Of a stretch of 64,000 bases of DNA, positions 12,421 to 24,809 are shown in pieces; position 1 is the first letter of the stretch, and each line of letters starts with the position of its first letter. The DNA comes from Fremontodendron californicum. Its lineage: Eukaryota > Streptophyta > Magnoliopsida > Malvales > Malvaceae. The translations under genes and the position numbers were made by a program. The notes below the pieces were generated by a model. That model saw only the letters and a program-made list of their open reading frames with translations. It was not told the DNA's origin and searched no databases. The DNA is taken from positions 20,811,010-20,875,009 of the forward strand of contig JAULJL010000002.1 of assembly GCA_030761205.1 (NCBI GenBank). Direction: 5' to 3'.

Positions 12421-13560
12421 ATTTTTTAGAGAGTCGGGCCTAGAATTAGTCGTGTGTTATGTAAGTCTCGTTTTTGTTGGTTTAATTGGTATTTAATTTT
12501 AATTCCCATATTTTTAAAATAATGATGAGAATTTTGAAAAATAATAAAATGTTTTAAATATGTCCATCTTCATATGCATGCATATTATTATTTGTTCTCT
12601 GGTTATTTTGTTGCGTATATTTATATGTTTGCCTGACTGATGCTTTACATTTGTTTGATTTTAGTGGGGTGTTTAGAATAAGGGGTGTAGAATAGGTGGT
12701 GACAGGTTTGTTTAGTTCCTCCGCACACACTATGTCTACATTTGCATAACATGAATCCTCTACCCGGGTTCCGTCCTTTTAAGTGGTAGTAAAGTAACTA
12801 CGCCTTCGTGATGATCCTCCGTATGGGCTACTGAAACACTTTCGGAGTATAAAGTACCTAATGCCTTCGTGATAATCCTCCGTACGGGCATAGAAAAATA
12901 TACTCTAACGAATTGAACCCGCTTTTATCGGGGTGCCTTACTAGCCTTCACAGGCGATAGTGAGGAACAATTCGGGGCCTTAGAACTGATTCACCTTCAT
13001 ATAGTGAACCTAGACGAAGCCATGCAAAATTTATGTTAGATACCCGAAGTTTAAAGACACATGGAGGAACATTTCCAACCTTTTACCATTTTTCTATATG
13101 TTAGACTTTACAAATTGGGTGATGATGAACAAACATCATATCGCTCATAATAAATTTATTATTTTGTCCCCAAAGGCGTCGTAATGTCGAAGCTCTGTTA
13201 AAATATTTGGGAAATTTTTTTAAAGCATATTGTTATTTATGTTATATTTGTGAATTCATTTCTTTACTAATCTATTTCTTTCTGTTTTCTTTTATTTGAC
13301 ATGCATCATAGACATCATCATACACTTGGAGTTTATTCGCCTCGGGATAGTCATCAACCCAAAAGACTTGCATGGAGTGTCAAGTTATTTCAGTGATAGA
13401 AGATCATGCAGTAGTCAGGGCACTGTCGAAAAAAGATCAGAGGAAGGATGGTGATTGCCTGAAGAAAGATTATGTGTCAGTATTGCCGAAAAGGGTCAAA
13501 GTGGATTCTAGACAGAATAATCTCTGAGGGTTATGTGACATTTGGAATTAGTGGAATGTA
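12421..13560 (+). other. Untranslated leader of the Ogre-like element
   Basis: No supported coding frame is present. It contains an imperfect direct repeat around 12800-12890 ('TGCCTTCGTGATAATCCTCCGTACGGGC' and a nearby variant, quoted here only by its words CTTCGTGAT and ATCCTCCGTA). It lies between the PBS and ORF1 and is probably leader and regulatory RNA. Confidence 0.6.
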
Positions 13561-15110
13561 TCAGAGAAAGAAGCCTTTACTCAGAAATATGGAGATATAG
13601 CACTCTTAATTCCGATTCGGGTCAATAGTGGGTTGATTCAAGCTATGGTACAGTTTTGGAATCCTGCTTATAGATGTTTCACTTTTAACAAGGAGGATAT
13701 GACCCCACTGATTGAAGAATACTCAGCACTGTTACGTATTGAATGTCCTAATCTTGATCGGGTATATTTGAAGGAAGTGAAACCTTCAGGTTTTAAGAGG
13801 AAAGTGGCTAGGATCACAGGAATAGATACAACATGGGTTGATAGTCATGTAGACACAAAGCAGAAAAATGGATGCATCTATGGGAGACTCTCTGACAGTT
13901 GATATTGGGTTGTTCCGACAAAGAAAAAGCCAGGGACATCTTCGCTCTAGCCATCTATGGATTAATCATATTCCCGAAGATATTGGGTCATGTAGATATA
14001 GCCGTGTTTGATTTCTTTGAAAAGTTGGAACAGAAGATCAACCCATCTCCGGCCATCATAGCTGAAACTATCCGATCTTTGAATTTTTGTAAAGGGCAAG
14101 ATAAGGGAGAATCAAAGGGTGTGTACAACTCCTTTATATTTGGATTCAAAGTCACTTTTGGAAGATAGAAAAGGTTTCCTTCAAACTGTACATGAAGTCT
14201 TTAGTTTCGATTAGGGAATTCCGTCAAAATGATTGGCCTGAAGACGGGGATGAAAAGAAATGGGTCAATATGTTCCAGAATCTAAAAGGGGAGATGGTGA
14301 CTTGGAGAGCTCCATGGATGGTTCCTATGCCGATTATGTACAAATGTGGGGATAACTCAGGAGTTCCACTATTCAAAATTTGGGGGTCTGTGAGTTATGC
14401 GCCTTTGTTGGTACAAAGAAAGGTTGAGTCTCGGCAATTCACACCCGTGACTCATAATCTAGGATCATTAGAGTTCACTTATGGGGAAGACGGATATTCT
14501 GCAAAGGTGCGGCAGTGATTGAAGCATGGAAGAAAACTCATCGGATAAAAGTGGCCAGATATGCCGACATCGTCACACCTGATTACCTGGTTTGGAGGGA
14601 ATTAAAGGTTAATGATAGGCTACTGACATTAGATGGGGAAGAGGTCTAGTTCATGAATCCACCACCGAGGGAAATTCCATCAGAGTTAGAAATCGTAAGG
14701 GCGGAATTTGAAAAATAAAAGGCCCAAATGAGCAAGGAGATTGCCCGACTACAAGAAGAACTTGAGGACATGAAAAATAGGGAATCAGCTCGAGAAAGAG
14801 AAAAGGGAATGATCAAGAGAGAAAGGGACACTGCTAAGGGCGATCTTCGGGAAATACATTTGGAGAACAAGAGGTACCACTTTGAGCTCAGATTTGAGGG
14901 GACTCTCAAGACTTCTAGGGAATGGGAGCATGAGGTCAAAAACCTCAAGAAGGAGAATAACTACTCGAAAGAGAGAGCGAAGCATGAGGAAGCCTGAGCC
15001 AATCAACTGGGGAAGCAAACTAAGGAAAGCTTACACGGTGATACTTCTGCTGATGCGTCAAGGGGCCGTGAACAAGTAGGGGTCAGATTGAAGAGCAAGG
15101 CAATCAAAAG
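13560..15110 (+). pseudogene. Ogre-type ORF1 (upstream of gag), broken
   Basis: Several frames join into the extra protein that Ogre elements carry ahead of gag. The order is: AMVQFWNPAYRCFTFNKEDM and TPLIEEYSALLRI (13650-13740); after a frameshift, ALAIYGLIIFPKILGH (13945 onward); WMVPMPIMYKCGDNSG and SYAPLLVQRKVESRQFTPV (14310-14440); then a coiled-coil stretch rich in Glu, Lys and Arg (14670-14990, including ARLQEELEDMKNRE). The first part resembles a plant mobile-domain-like family found in such ORF1s. At least three frameshifts or stops (near 13900, 14168, 14518, 14648 and 14718) break it. The biochemical role of ORF1 in Ogre is not established. Confidence 0.7.
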
Positions 15111-15640
15111 GAGACTGTGAAAGAAAGTCCAAGATCTGAGGAAGTCACTATAGAACTAATTTTGTAATAGCACTTTGAAAAGGTGAATTATTGACTTATC
15201 ATAGGAAGTCACTATAGGACTAATCTTTTTATTCTATCTATGATGTATTTAGTTCCAGGAAATCAATGAAAGAACGTTCGGTTGAAATTATCCCGGGGCC
15301 AATACATTCAAATGCATTCATATTTTATATGTTTTGTTTGTTCATTTGTACATTTACTCATATTTATAATCATTCATTTTTGAAATTCATTTATTTTCAT
15401 ACACTTAACCACTTACATATTCCTTTTACTTGTTCATTCATTCATATTCATACACTTAAACACTTATTTGTTCATTTCACTTGTTCATTCATTTATTCTT
15501 TCGTATTCATATACGTAGTCATGTACATATCCATTTTATTTGATTCATTCACATTTAGTCATACATTCATTCATTCATTCTTTATAAAACATAAAAAAGA
15601 TGTGTCAATAGTTTCTAATTGATGGTTTTCAAAAACTAAA
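15111..15640 (+). other. ORF1-gag spacer of the Ogre-like element
   Basis: Non-coding. 15300-15590 is T- and CA-rich with many 'CATTCATTCATAT'-like words, a low-complexity stretch. I see no gene in it. Confidence 0.6.
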
Positions 15641-17690
15641 GGTACAACTGGTCGCACTCAGAAAGAAACGGATTTTCGACACCCTTACAATACTCGATCT
15701 CAAGCCAGAGCTATGGGAAACGATCAGCTTGCTAGAATTGGAAGAATGGAAAGAACTCAGAGAGAACTGCAGGAACATTAGCTAAATCTCAGGAGGAGTC
15801 TCGAGAACAGATGACTAAACTCATGGAAATGATGAGTGCCTTGATGAAACAAAAAGGGTGGAGAGAATTCGGTCACCGGGAAAAGGGTGGTAGTTGAAGA
15901 GGATCAGCCTGAAAACATACAGCAAAAGGGCCAAGAGGTGCCAATGGGACAACCTCCTATATCCAGCCAGCTGCAGAGACACAGAACTATGTTCCTGGAA
16001 AGGGTAATGTGGGAGCTAACTCAAATGATGTTAATGTTCCAGACTTTGAAGAATTAGCTGAATAGGAAAAATCAAAGATGACTAAGTTGAAGAGGGTTGA
16101 AATGGTAGAATCACAGAAAAAATATCAACTATTGGAGGAGAGGCTGAGGGCCGTTGAAGGGGCAGAGTTATTTGGCAGTCTGGATGCCAAAGAGATGAGC
16201 TTAGTACACGATCTAGTAATTCCCCCAAAGTTCAAAGTACCAGACTTTGAAAAATATAATGGGACTATCAACCCATCAGCACATGTGACCATGTACTGCA
16301 GAAGGATGACGGGGCATGATGATAATGAGAAACTGCTTATCCATTATTTCCAAGATAGCTTGACAAGGTCAGCAACCCGATGGTACAATCAACTGAGTTG
16401 TACCAAGATTCGTTCATCGAAAGATTTAGCCAGGGCTTTCATGGAATATTATAAACATGTGTTTGGCGTGGTACCTGATAGGCTATCGCTACAAAACATG
16501 GAAAAGAGGACCAATGAGAGTTTCAAAGAATACTCGCAAAGGTGTAGGGATCTGGCCACACAAGTGCAACCCCCTTTAACTAGCAAAGAAACCACAGTGC
16601 TTTTCATCAACACTTTGAAAGCACCATATTAGGATAAATTGGTGGGGAGTGCCACCAAAGACTTTGCAGACATGGTGATATCCGGGGAGATGATAGAGTC
16701 AGCCATTAAGAATGGGAAAATGGAAGAAGGTGAGCTTTCTATTTCAAAAAAGGCATTCCCTACCAGGAAGAAAGAGGAGACCCACGCAGTTAGTATCAAG
16801 AATACCCATATGTACCTCCCACACCACACACACCTCCAAGGCCCTATACTTCTACCACATCGTATGCACCTCCTGCACCTTACACACCTTACCCGAGGTA
16901 TAATCCTTATTACCCTAATGTGAACCACCTTACTTAAAATCCCTTCCCTTATACCAATATACCACAATAGCCATTTCCGACTGGCATATCCCCATAGATA
17001 AACCTTCCCCGAAACACTATCCCAAACACTCAGGGAGCCGGGCGCAATGACCAATGTTCACCAAGGAATGATCAAAAACCCCAATTTGATCTGGTTCCTA
17101 CCACCTATGGTGAGCTATATCTCAAACTGTTGCAGGGTCAACTGGTTGCACCCGTGTACCTCAAGCCTCTGACACCACCATATCCAAAGTGGTACAATGC
17201 AAATACTAACTGCGTATACCATGCAGGAATTCAAGGGCATTCGACTAAAGATTGCCTGACCTTTAAAAAGAAAGTCCAAAGCCTGATAAACGTAGGAGTT
17301 ATGAAGTTTGGGGCAAAGAATGGGCCAAATATAGTAGGGAATCCGTTGCCAGATCATGCGAGCAATCGGGTAAATGCAGTGTGGACAGGGGAAGTCAAAA
17401 GGGTAAAAAAAGACGTCAGGGAAGTCAAGACTCCAATGTTGATAGTATAGGTCAAGATGGTTAAGGAAGGAATGGTAGGGGATGCAGACAGTTTAAAAAT
17501 GGTCGTAAAAAGGGTGTAGAATTGGTGCCTGTTCCATAAGTGTGGAGGTCATATCACACAGGACTGTGAGGACTTTCTGGCTAAAATCCAAAAGATGATG
17601 GATAATGGGGAGGCCCAGTTTTACGAGGAGACAGAGGAGGAAGTAGAGGTTATTGAGAATGCAGCTGGCTACGGGATATAAAGATCTTTG
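15640..17690 (+). pseudogene. Gag of the Ogre-like element
   Basis: An open segment at 16078-16632 holds the capsid domain (VPDFEKYNGTINPSAHVTMY, then YFQDSLTRSATRWYNQLS, then NESFKEYSQRCRDLATQVQP). It runs through a TAG at 16630 into a further Gag region and a Pro/Tyr-rich linker (16800-17000). Two unusual zinc-knuckle-like motifs of form C-x2-H-x5-H-x4-C follow: CVYHAGIQGHSTKDC near 17215 and CLFHKCGGHITQDC near 17530. This CHHC form is seen in Tat/Ogre Gag in place of the usual CCHC. Several in-frame stops (16630, 16921, 17448, 17518) make it non-functional as it stands. Confidence 0.8.
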
Positions 17691-17699
17691 ATAATCTAT

Positions 17700-18892
17700 T
17701 ATGATAAACTAGAGGAGAAAGTCATGTCAGTCATTGAGGAAAATGCACCCAAGTTAATCATTGATTTGCCTGTTTCATTTTCGTACAAGGAAAACAAAGC
17801 TGCATTATGGAAATACGACAACAGCATGGTTATGCCTGGGTCTTCGAGTTAGTAAGATATCACAGGTGTGGGGCCCTTAACACGAAGTGGAAGGCGTTAT
17901 GCTCCTGAGGCTGTTGAACAGGGGTTAACAGGGAAGGATAGAGGAGCAAACAAAGGGAAGAAAGCAGTTGAACCAATCCATATTGAGATGGATTTATCCA
18001 AAGAAGAAGAAAATGGGTCAGCCCCAGTAAACAGAATAAAAGAGCCAGTGAGTGAGAGGAAAGCTTTCGAGTTCTTAAAATTCATAAAGCACAATAAGTA
18101 TAGTGTGGTTGAGCAACTGCAACGTCAACCAGTTAGAATTTTAATCTTATCTTTGCTTTTGAATTCGGAGCCACACAAAAATGCCCTGTTAAGAGTGTTG
18201 AATCAGGCATACGTGGCTATTAACATATCGGTAGAAAAATTAGACAGGCTGGTGGGAAACATCGCGGCAGACTACCATATATATTTCAGTTATGAGGAAA
18301 TACCACCCAATGGTATTGGGTCAACAAAGGCTCTCCACATAACTACCACTTTTAAGGGGCTCATATTACCAAGGGTCCTTTTGGATAATGGTTCTTCATT
18401 AAATGTGATGCCCTTGGCAACTCTGTCCAAATTGCCAGTGGATATTTCTTATATGCTGGCAAGCTGCACGGTGGTCAGACCCTTTGATGGTACCAGAAGA
18501 GATGTAATGGGAACTATTGAGGTTCCTCTGGAGATATGCCCATGCACCTATACAGTGAACTTTCAGGTCATGGATATTAATCCTTTCTATAATTGCCTGT
18601 TGGGAAGGTTGTGGATACATTCAGCAGGGGCTATGCCTTTATCTCTCCACCAAAAGCTGAAATTTGTGATAGAGGGGCGTTTGGTCATTGTATCAGGAGA
18701 AGAGGACGTGATAACTTCTACATCTACTGAATCTCCTTTTGTTGAACCCAATGAAGATGCCGTAGAATGTTTCTTTCGGTCTTTGGAATTCGTAAATACA
18801 ATTTTCGTCGCTGAAGGACAAAAAATTCCAAAACCGAGGCTGTCCAAGAACACAAGGTTGGGGGTAAGAATTACCATGGGAAAAGGCTGCAG
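17700..18892 (+). pseudogene. Aspartic protease region of the Ogre-like element
   Basis: From 17868 the frame is open for 350 codons. It has a charged linker, then the protease core with LDNGSSLNVMPLATLSKLP (about 18375-18430), where Asp-Asn-Gly stands in for the more common Asp-Ser/Thr-Gly. The C-terminal CLLGRLWIHSAGAMP follows. The end, GVRITMGKGCRA, is the start of a glycine-rich G-patch that resumes on the other side of an inserted solo LTR. With that LTR and one target duplication removed, the reading continues in frame (CRAGKGLRKYLQRMARAMEV). Stops just upstream (17680, 17850) separate it from gag. Confidence 0.8.
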
Positions 18893-18897
18893 GGCTG

Positions 18898-20001
18898 TGA
18901 TAACTCGTATAATTATATAGTCCTTAGTTATGTTTTATTATTGTTTTGTGTCAAATACGAGTTATTATTGCTTAGTCTAATTGTGTTTATGATATTTTAT
19001 ATTTTTATGTAATTTGGTGTTTTTCACGAGTGTCTTTGAGTGATTTCAGATTACTAGGTTAAATCAAGAATTAAGGGCAAATCCAATTCAGTTCCAGTTC
19101 CGACACCTTTTGCCATATCAGCTATATCTGGAGTGTCACTGAAGCATTAAGGCTGAAATTTTTACAGTGCATAGTTAAGAGGCATATCTATCTTTTTCAT
19201 GTTTTACACTTCTTGAAACGGAGTCGTTTTCCCTAGCGAAATCGACCATCAAGTTGGCTGATGTGCAATGACGTCTGTGCTGACCTGTTTTGGTATTTTG
19301 ACGATATCTTTCGATCCACATGAGCAAATGATCTGATTCCAACGGCTATGGCTCTTGGTAAATGCTAAGGTTAGTCTCTTAAACATGAGCTAAAATGAAT
19401 CATCATTTATAAACACTAGTATAGGTAATATTTTCTTTTGGTTTAAAATCATACTTGCAAAGTAGGGATCTTGATTCATTATTGACAATGAAAATGGCAC
19501 AGTAAATGCTTGGTTTCATAACCTTGATTTGTTGTAGACATATACCTTGGCATAAGGAATGCTTGGACTCTTTTTGTGAGTTTTGAGGACACCAAATGAA
19601 CATAATATCATATGCTATGGACGTTGGACAATTTGGACTGAATTGCTAAACCTTCCGATTGGAATCTCCCTTATGTGTGAATTTCAATTGTGTAATAAAA
19701 CAAGATTAATCTTAGCATAACACCAAGAGTGGATTCTCTAACCTCAACATCTTTTCTTATTGTTTTGTTTATATCTTGTTTAATTTCTTTTATGTTGTTT
19801 TGTTTATTTTGTTCTCTAATATATTGTTTATCTTGTTTTGTTGTTGATTCCCTAATATCTTGTTTACTTTCTTTTTCTTATATATTTATAAACTTATACT
19901 TACTAATACGCTTCCCTGTGGTTCGACCTCGGACACCCGAGAATTTATTACTTGAACATAACCTGCACTTGGGTTTACAACTCTTAATTGAGTCTCCATC
20001 A
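18898..20001 (+). mobile_element. Solo LTR of the element C family, with internal deletion
   Basis: It starts TGATAACTCG and ends CTCCATCA, and is flanked on both sides by the 5-bp duplication GGCTG (18893-18897 and 20002-20006). It is nearly identical to the LTRs of element C (44830-46296, 53047-54512). It lacks about 395 bases between CTATGG and CTCTTGG (near 19345), a segment that in C contains the TATA box. It also has a small extra T-rich duplication near 19790-19860. No internal region is present, so LTR-LTR recombination has removed it. It disrupts the G-patch of the host element. Confidence 0.93.
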
Positions 20002-20006
20002 GGCTG

Positions 20007-20445
20007 GAAAAGGTCTTAGAAAATATCTTCAAAGGATGGCTCGAGCAATGGAAGTAATGGGAAAGAAAGATTGGTTTGGCCTAGGGTATCTTTCGAAGGC
20101 CCATGAGAAAAGGAAACAAATTGAAAGGAACTGACAAAGGTGGATGGCCCGTCTTGCGGGTATGGATATTGAATGGGAGCCTATGATATTCCTACCTATC
20201 CTTCACAGCTTTCGCTCAGTCGGTTCTCTGTTCGGAGAAAAGAATTCTGATGATGTGCTCGTAACGATCGAGTGATTTCAGGTGAATAAGGATGAGAAGA
20301 TGTATGATATGGAGATCTGCATGACTGGGGAAGAAAGAATTGAAAGAGAGAATGCTAACTGGATGGTGCGACCTTGTCCACCAGGATATAGACTAACCAA
20401 TTGGAGTGCAACCGAGCTACCCATAGTTTTTAGATCTATTCCAAC
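20007..20445 (+). pseudogene. G-patch and downstream linker, exon before the pol intron
   Basis: This continues the frame broken by the solo LTR. Readable pieces are KYLQRMARAMEVMGKKDWF and GLGYLSKAHEKRKQIERN, a stop at about 20132, then GMDIEWEPMIFLPILHSFRS and ENANWMVRPCPPGYRLTNWS, finishing ELPIVFRSIPT at the proposed splice donor. Ogre elements carry a G-patch-like region between protease and RT. An additional stop near 20275 shows decay. Confidence 0.6.
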
Positions 20446-20659
20446 GTAATGCTTTTAAACAAATCTTAAATATCTTTGCCCGAAGATATTAAGAATTTCT
20501 TTTGTAATAGGCTTTTGTCTAAAACTTTTCGTCCAATAAATAACAAATATGATGCATTTCCTTCATATTGATATGTCCATATGCTTTCATTTATGCTATT
20601 TATTTTGCTTCCATTGTATATATGTTTTCCTATATTGTTTCTTCCCCACCTATTTACAG
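20446..20659 (+). other. Probable spliced intron between gag-pro and pol
   Basis: The donor is AAC|GTAATG at 20446 and the acceptor is TTTACAG|GTGT ending at 20659, with an AT/T-rich interior containing several stops. Joining the flanks keeps the frame: the split codon gives Thr (PTCTAAEYEDL), leading straight into the RT polyprotein. Ogre elements are known to splice an intron in this position. The prediction is from sequence only. Confidence 0.65.
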
Positions 20660-21795
20660 GTGTACGGCTGCGGAATATGAGGACCTTCTTGTCGATAATT
20701 CTAAAATTGATTTCGAGAGGCCCATTTGCACGGGTGATTTTAAGGCCGACGAAGATATTGAGGATTATGGTCTACCTCCGGACTTATTAAGAAAAATAGA
20801 ACAAGAAGAGAAACAAGTACTTCCTCATGAGGAGCTATTGGAATTGTTGAATTTGGGAAGTAGTGAAGAGATAAAAGAGGTTAAAATCGGGACTACATTG
20901 GCGTCATCGATAAAGGGTGAATTGATAGCCGTGCTCCGAGAATATGTAGATGTATTTGCATGGTCATACCAAGACATGCTTGCTTTAGATCCAGACATTG
21001 TGGTTCATAAGCTCCCTTTAAAGCCAGAGTGCAAGCTAATTCAGCAAAAGTTGAGAAGAATGAGGCCGGACATGCTGTTAAAGGTAAAAAAAGGAGGTAA
21101 AGAGGCAGTTTGATGTTGGATTCTTAGAGGTGGCAAAATATCCAGAGTGGGTGGCAAATATTGTTCCAGTGCCAAAGAAGGATTGAAAGGTGCGTATGTG
21201 CGTCGATTATCGAGATTTGAACAAAGCCAGTCCCAAAGATAATTTCCCTTTGCCTCACATTGAAACTTTGACGGATAATACGGCAAAGAGTTCCTTGTTT
21301 TCTTTCATGGATGGATTCTCGGGATATAATCAGATTAAGATGGCACTGGAAGATATGGAGAAAACCACATTTGTTACAATGTGGGGAACATTCTGCTACA
21401 AGGTAATGCCGTTTGGGTTGAAGAATGCTGGGGCAACGTATCAGAGAGCCATGGTGACCTTGTTTCATGACATGATGCATAAGGGAATTAAGGTTTACGT
21501 TGATGATATGATTGCAAAGTCACAAGGAGAAGAGGATCATATTACGAATCTTAGGAAACTCTTTGAAAGACTAAGAAAGTTTCAACTCAAGCTAAACCCG
21601 GCAAAATACACTTTTGGAGTCACTTCGAGGAAATTGTTGGGTTTTGTTGTTAGCAAAAGGGGAATTGAGATTGATTCGGATAAAGTGAAGGCCATCCAGA
21701 ATTTTCCACCTCCACCGACAAATGTGATCGAATATTCAAGTTACTTCGAAAACGTGATCCAGGAGAATGGGATGAAGGGTGTCAGATTGCTTTGA
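20660..21795 (+). pseudogene. Reverse transcriptase of the Ogre-like element
   Basis: The N-terminal extension (DYGLPPDLLRKIEQEEKQV, YVDVFAWSYQDMLALDP) leads to RT motifs: CVDYRDLNKASPKDNFPLPH, then FMDGFSGYNQIKMA, then MPFGLKNAGATYQRAM, and the polymerase box KVYVDDMIAKS with both aspartates intact. Stops at 21113 and 21184 (a Trp codon turned TGA) break the frame. After FPPPPTNVIE about 60 residues of the connection region expected in relatives are missing and the frame shifts. Confidence 0.85.
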
Positions 21796-22822
21796 AAAGG
21801 TTAAGCATTATCTATCAAATCCACCAGTATTAATGCCACCGGCTCCGGATAAATTGATGATATTGTATCTATCGGTATTTAAAAGATCCATGGGTTGTGT
21901 TCTGGGGCAGCTTGATGAGACTGGAAAGAAAGAACAGGCGGTTTACTAGCTCAGCAAAAAGTTCACAGATTATGAGTTGAAATATTCTTCAGTAGAAAAG
22001 CTGTGCTGTGCCTTAGCTTTGACTACTCAAAGACTCAGACAGTACATGCTGTACCACACGACGTGGTTGATTGCCAAGCTAGATCCAATCAAGTACATGT
22101 TATAAGCACTTTCTTTGTTAGGGAGGACGGCAAGATGGCAGGTTTTGTTGTCAGAATACGACATTCTATATGTGAGTCAGAAAGCTATCAAGGGCAATAC
22201 AGTGGACGAGTTTTTAGCAAGTCGGGCAGTGGAAGATTATGAGCTGTTGAACTTTGATTTCCCAGATGAAGATTTGATGTATGTTTCACAAGCGGATGAG
22301 GTTTCCTTGAAGAAGAAAATATGGAAGATGTACTTTGATGGGGCATCTAATGCCATGGGGCACGAAATCGGTGCAGTGCTCATATCCCCAGATGAAGATT
22401 ATTATCTCTTCACCGCTAGATTGGATTTTGATTGTACAAACAATACGGCTGAGTATGAGGCATGTACTATGGGCCTTCGTGCTGCCGTAGACAGAAAGAT
22501 CAAGAAACTGGAAGTTTTTGGAGATTCAGCCTTAGTGATATACCAGTTACGGGGAGAATGGGAAACCCGGGATACAAAGTTAATCAGATACAGAGAACTC
22601 ATACTAAGTTTATTGGAGGAGTTTGAAGAAGTAAGTTTCAATTACTTCCCCCGAGAAGAAAACTGGATGGCGGATGCTCTGGCTACTTTGTCCTCAATGT
22701 TTAAAGTGAATGAAGGGGCGGAAGTTGTGCCGATCAAAATGAGTATATATGAGTATCCTGCCTACTGGTTGAGTATTGAAGAAGAAGCAAATGGTCTCTC
22801 TTGGTACAATGACATCTTGTAG
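21796..22822 (+). pseudogene. Two RNase H domains of the Ogre-like element
   Basis: The first (21800-22090) is the standard Ty3/gypsy RNase H, recognisable as PPAPDKLMILYLSVFKRSMG, then QLDETGKKEQAVY, then SSVEKLCCALALTTQRLRQ, with stops. The second (22320-22690) is the additional archaeal-type RNase H of the Tat lineage. It has MYFDGASN (first Asp), NNTAEYEACTMGL (Glu), FGDSALVIYQL (Asp) and NWMADALATL (last Asp), so all four catalytic positions are retained. The frame from 22115 to 22822 is open. A second RNase H is a hallmark of this lineage. Confidence 0.85.
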
Positions 22823-24047
22823 TACATCAAGAGTCAACAGTATCCAGAACAGGCAAAGAAAATGACAAGAGGACTCTGAGAAGACTAGCAATGGGTTTTG
22901 TTTTAGATGGGGAGATTCTCTACAAGAAAGGGAAAGATCAAGTCTTGTTGAGATGTGTCGGGTCTGCCGAAGCTCGAAGAATCATAGAAGAAGTCCATGA
23001 ATGGATATGTGGCACCCATGCCAATGGTCAGATGCTTGCTAAGCAGATTATGAGGGCAGGATATTATTGGCTGACGATGGAAGGAGATTGTATCAGTTAT
23101 TCCCGAAAGTGCCATAAATGCCAGATATATGCAGATAAGATCCATGTACTGAAATCGCCATTGCTTGTCATGATCGCACCTTGGCCATTTTCAATGTGGG
23201 GAATGGATATGATTGGGCCTATTACCCTAAAAGCTTCAAATGGACATCGTTTCATCCTGGTGGCCATAGACTATTTCACAAAGTGGGTGGAAGCTGCTTC
23301 TTATACGAATGTAACGAAGTTGATGGTATGCAGATTTGTTAAGAAGGAAATCATATGCCGATATGGATTGCCAACAAGAATTCTTTCAGATAATGCTCTC
23401 AATCTGAATAATAGATGATGAGAGAAGTGTGTACTCAGTTCAAGATTACGCATCACAATTCGGTACCTTATCGTCCGAAGATGAATGGGGCAGTAGAAGC
23501 AGCCAACAAAAACATCAAGAAGATTGTCGAGAAGATGACTGATGTGTACAAGGATTGGCATGAGAGCTTGTCATTCGCTCTTCACGCATATCGCACTTCG
23601 GTTCGCACATCTACAGGGGCAACGCCATTTTCTTTGGTATATGGTATGGAAGCAGTGTTACCCATGGAATTTGAGATTCTTTCACATCGGGTTTTGATGG
23701 AGGTTGGCTTAGAAGAGGCAGAATGGGTTCGAGCTCATTATGAATAGCTGAATCTCATCGAAGAGAACAAATTGAAGGCAATTTGTCACGGGCAGTTGTA
23801 TCAGAAAAGGATGATTCGAGCACATAACAAGAAGGTTCGGCCCAGACAATTTCAAGAAGGAGAGTTGGTATTGAGGAAAATTCTCCCTATAATGAAAGAT
23901 CCGCGAGGAAAATTGGCTCCAAATTGGGAAGGACCCTATATGGTAAAAAGAGCTTTTTTTGGAGGAGCATTGATTCTAACTCGGATGGATGGGGATGATT
24001 TTAGACATCCCGTGAATGCTGATGAACTGAAGAAGTATTATGCTTAA
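22823..24047 (+). pseudogene. Integrase of the Ogre-like element
   Basis: The zinc-binding N-terminus has His in VHEWICGTHANG and the pair CHKC. The catalytic core follows: WGMDMIGP (Asp), ILSDNALNLNN (Asp) and GAVEAANKNIKK (Glu). A one-base deletion near 23415 shifts the frame just after the second Asp, and a CAG-to-TAG change near 23745 stops it again. The C-terminal domain (GPYMVKRAFFGGALILTRMD and NADELKKYYA) ends at 24047. All domains are present, but the protein is not translatable in one piece. Confidence 0.88.
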
Positions 24048-24809
24048 AATATATATATGTAGTATTGTGATGCTATGCACATTAGAATTCGAATGATTCC
24101 AAGTGTAGAAATGGAAATTCTATATATCTATCTCCCCTGAGAATTGCTTTCAAAGAGAATATTCATGCTTGGTGTGATAAATGGCCATCTTTCATATTCC
24201 CTTCACTAAGAAGAAATTATCCCTAGTCACCCCTTTGAGCCTTAGGAATTATTTCTTTCGTTGAACCCTGATCAAGGATCAGCCTCTACACTGGAAGGCA
24301 AATACGAGGAAAAATAATAAAATATCAAGGCAAAAAAGAGAGCCATTGGAAAATGTGAAATCAAAGAATGGCAAATGAAAGCCAGCAATGCAAAAAAAAA
24401 AATGTCCAAAAAGGGGACAAATGTCTCAAGAATGAATTATACTTTCCTTCTAAACCCGAACCTTGGCCTACATTACGTACTTTAAAAGTCCATTTTGATC
24501 AAGCATGGGTATTTAACTTGAAAGGTTTTTCTCAGAATTCATCCCATCTTTTGAATTGACATTTTTACGTTGGAAGTATTTAGGATTCTAAGATGCATGG
24601 TAGAATACAAAAAAAAAACATATAAGTATTTGAAGACTCCATCATGAAGTCAGATAATCTGTGAACCTCAAAGAAACCATGGATTAGAAATCATGACACA
24701 ATCATTTGACTGCATTCATCCTCAGGAAACATATAAGCATTGCAAAGCATGTCATTCTCATCATTGCATTTAGCTAACATTGCAGGAATCAAGAAAACTT
24801 TGGCTTCCC
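24048..24809 (+). other. 3' UTR of the Ogre-like element, proximal part
   Basis: Non-coding, AT-rich, with short A-runs. It is matched at about 90 percent or better by 28068-28910. No gene is seen. Confidence 0.6.

Noticed and set aside
15266..15622. 118-codon His/Phe-rich frame
   Set aside because: Low-complexity ATTCAT-type sequence in the ORF1-gag spacer.
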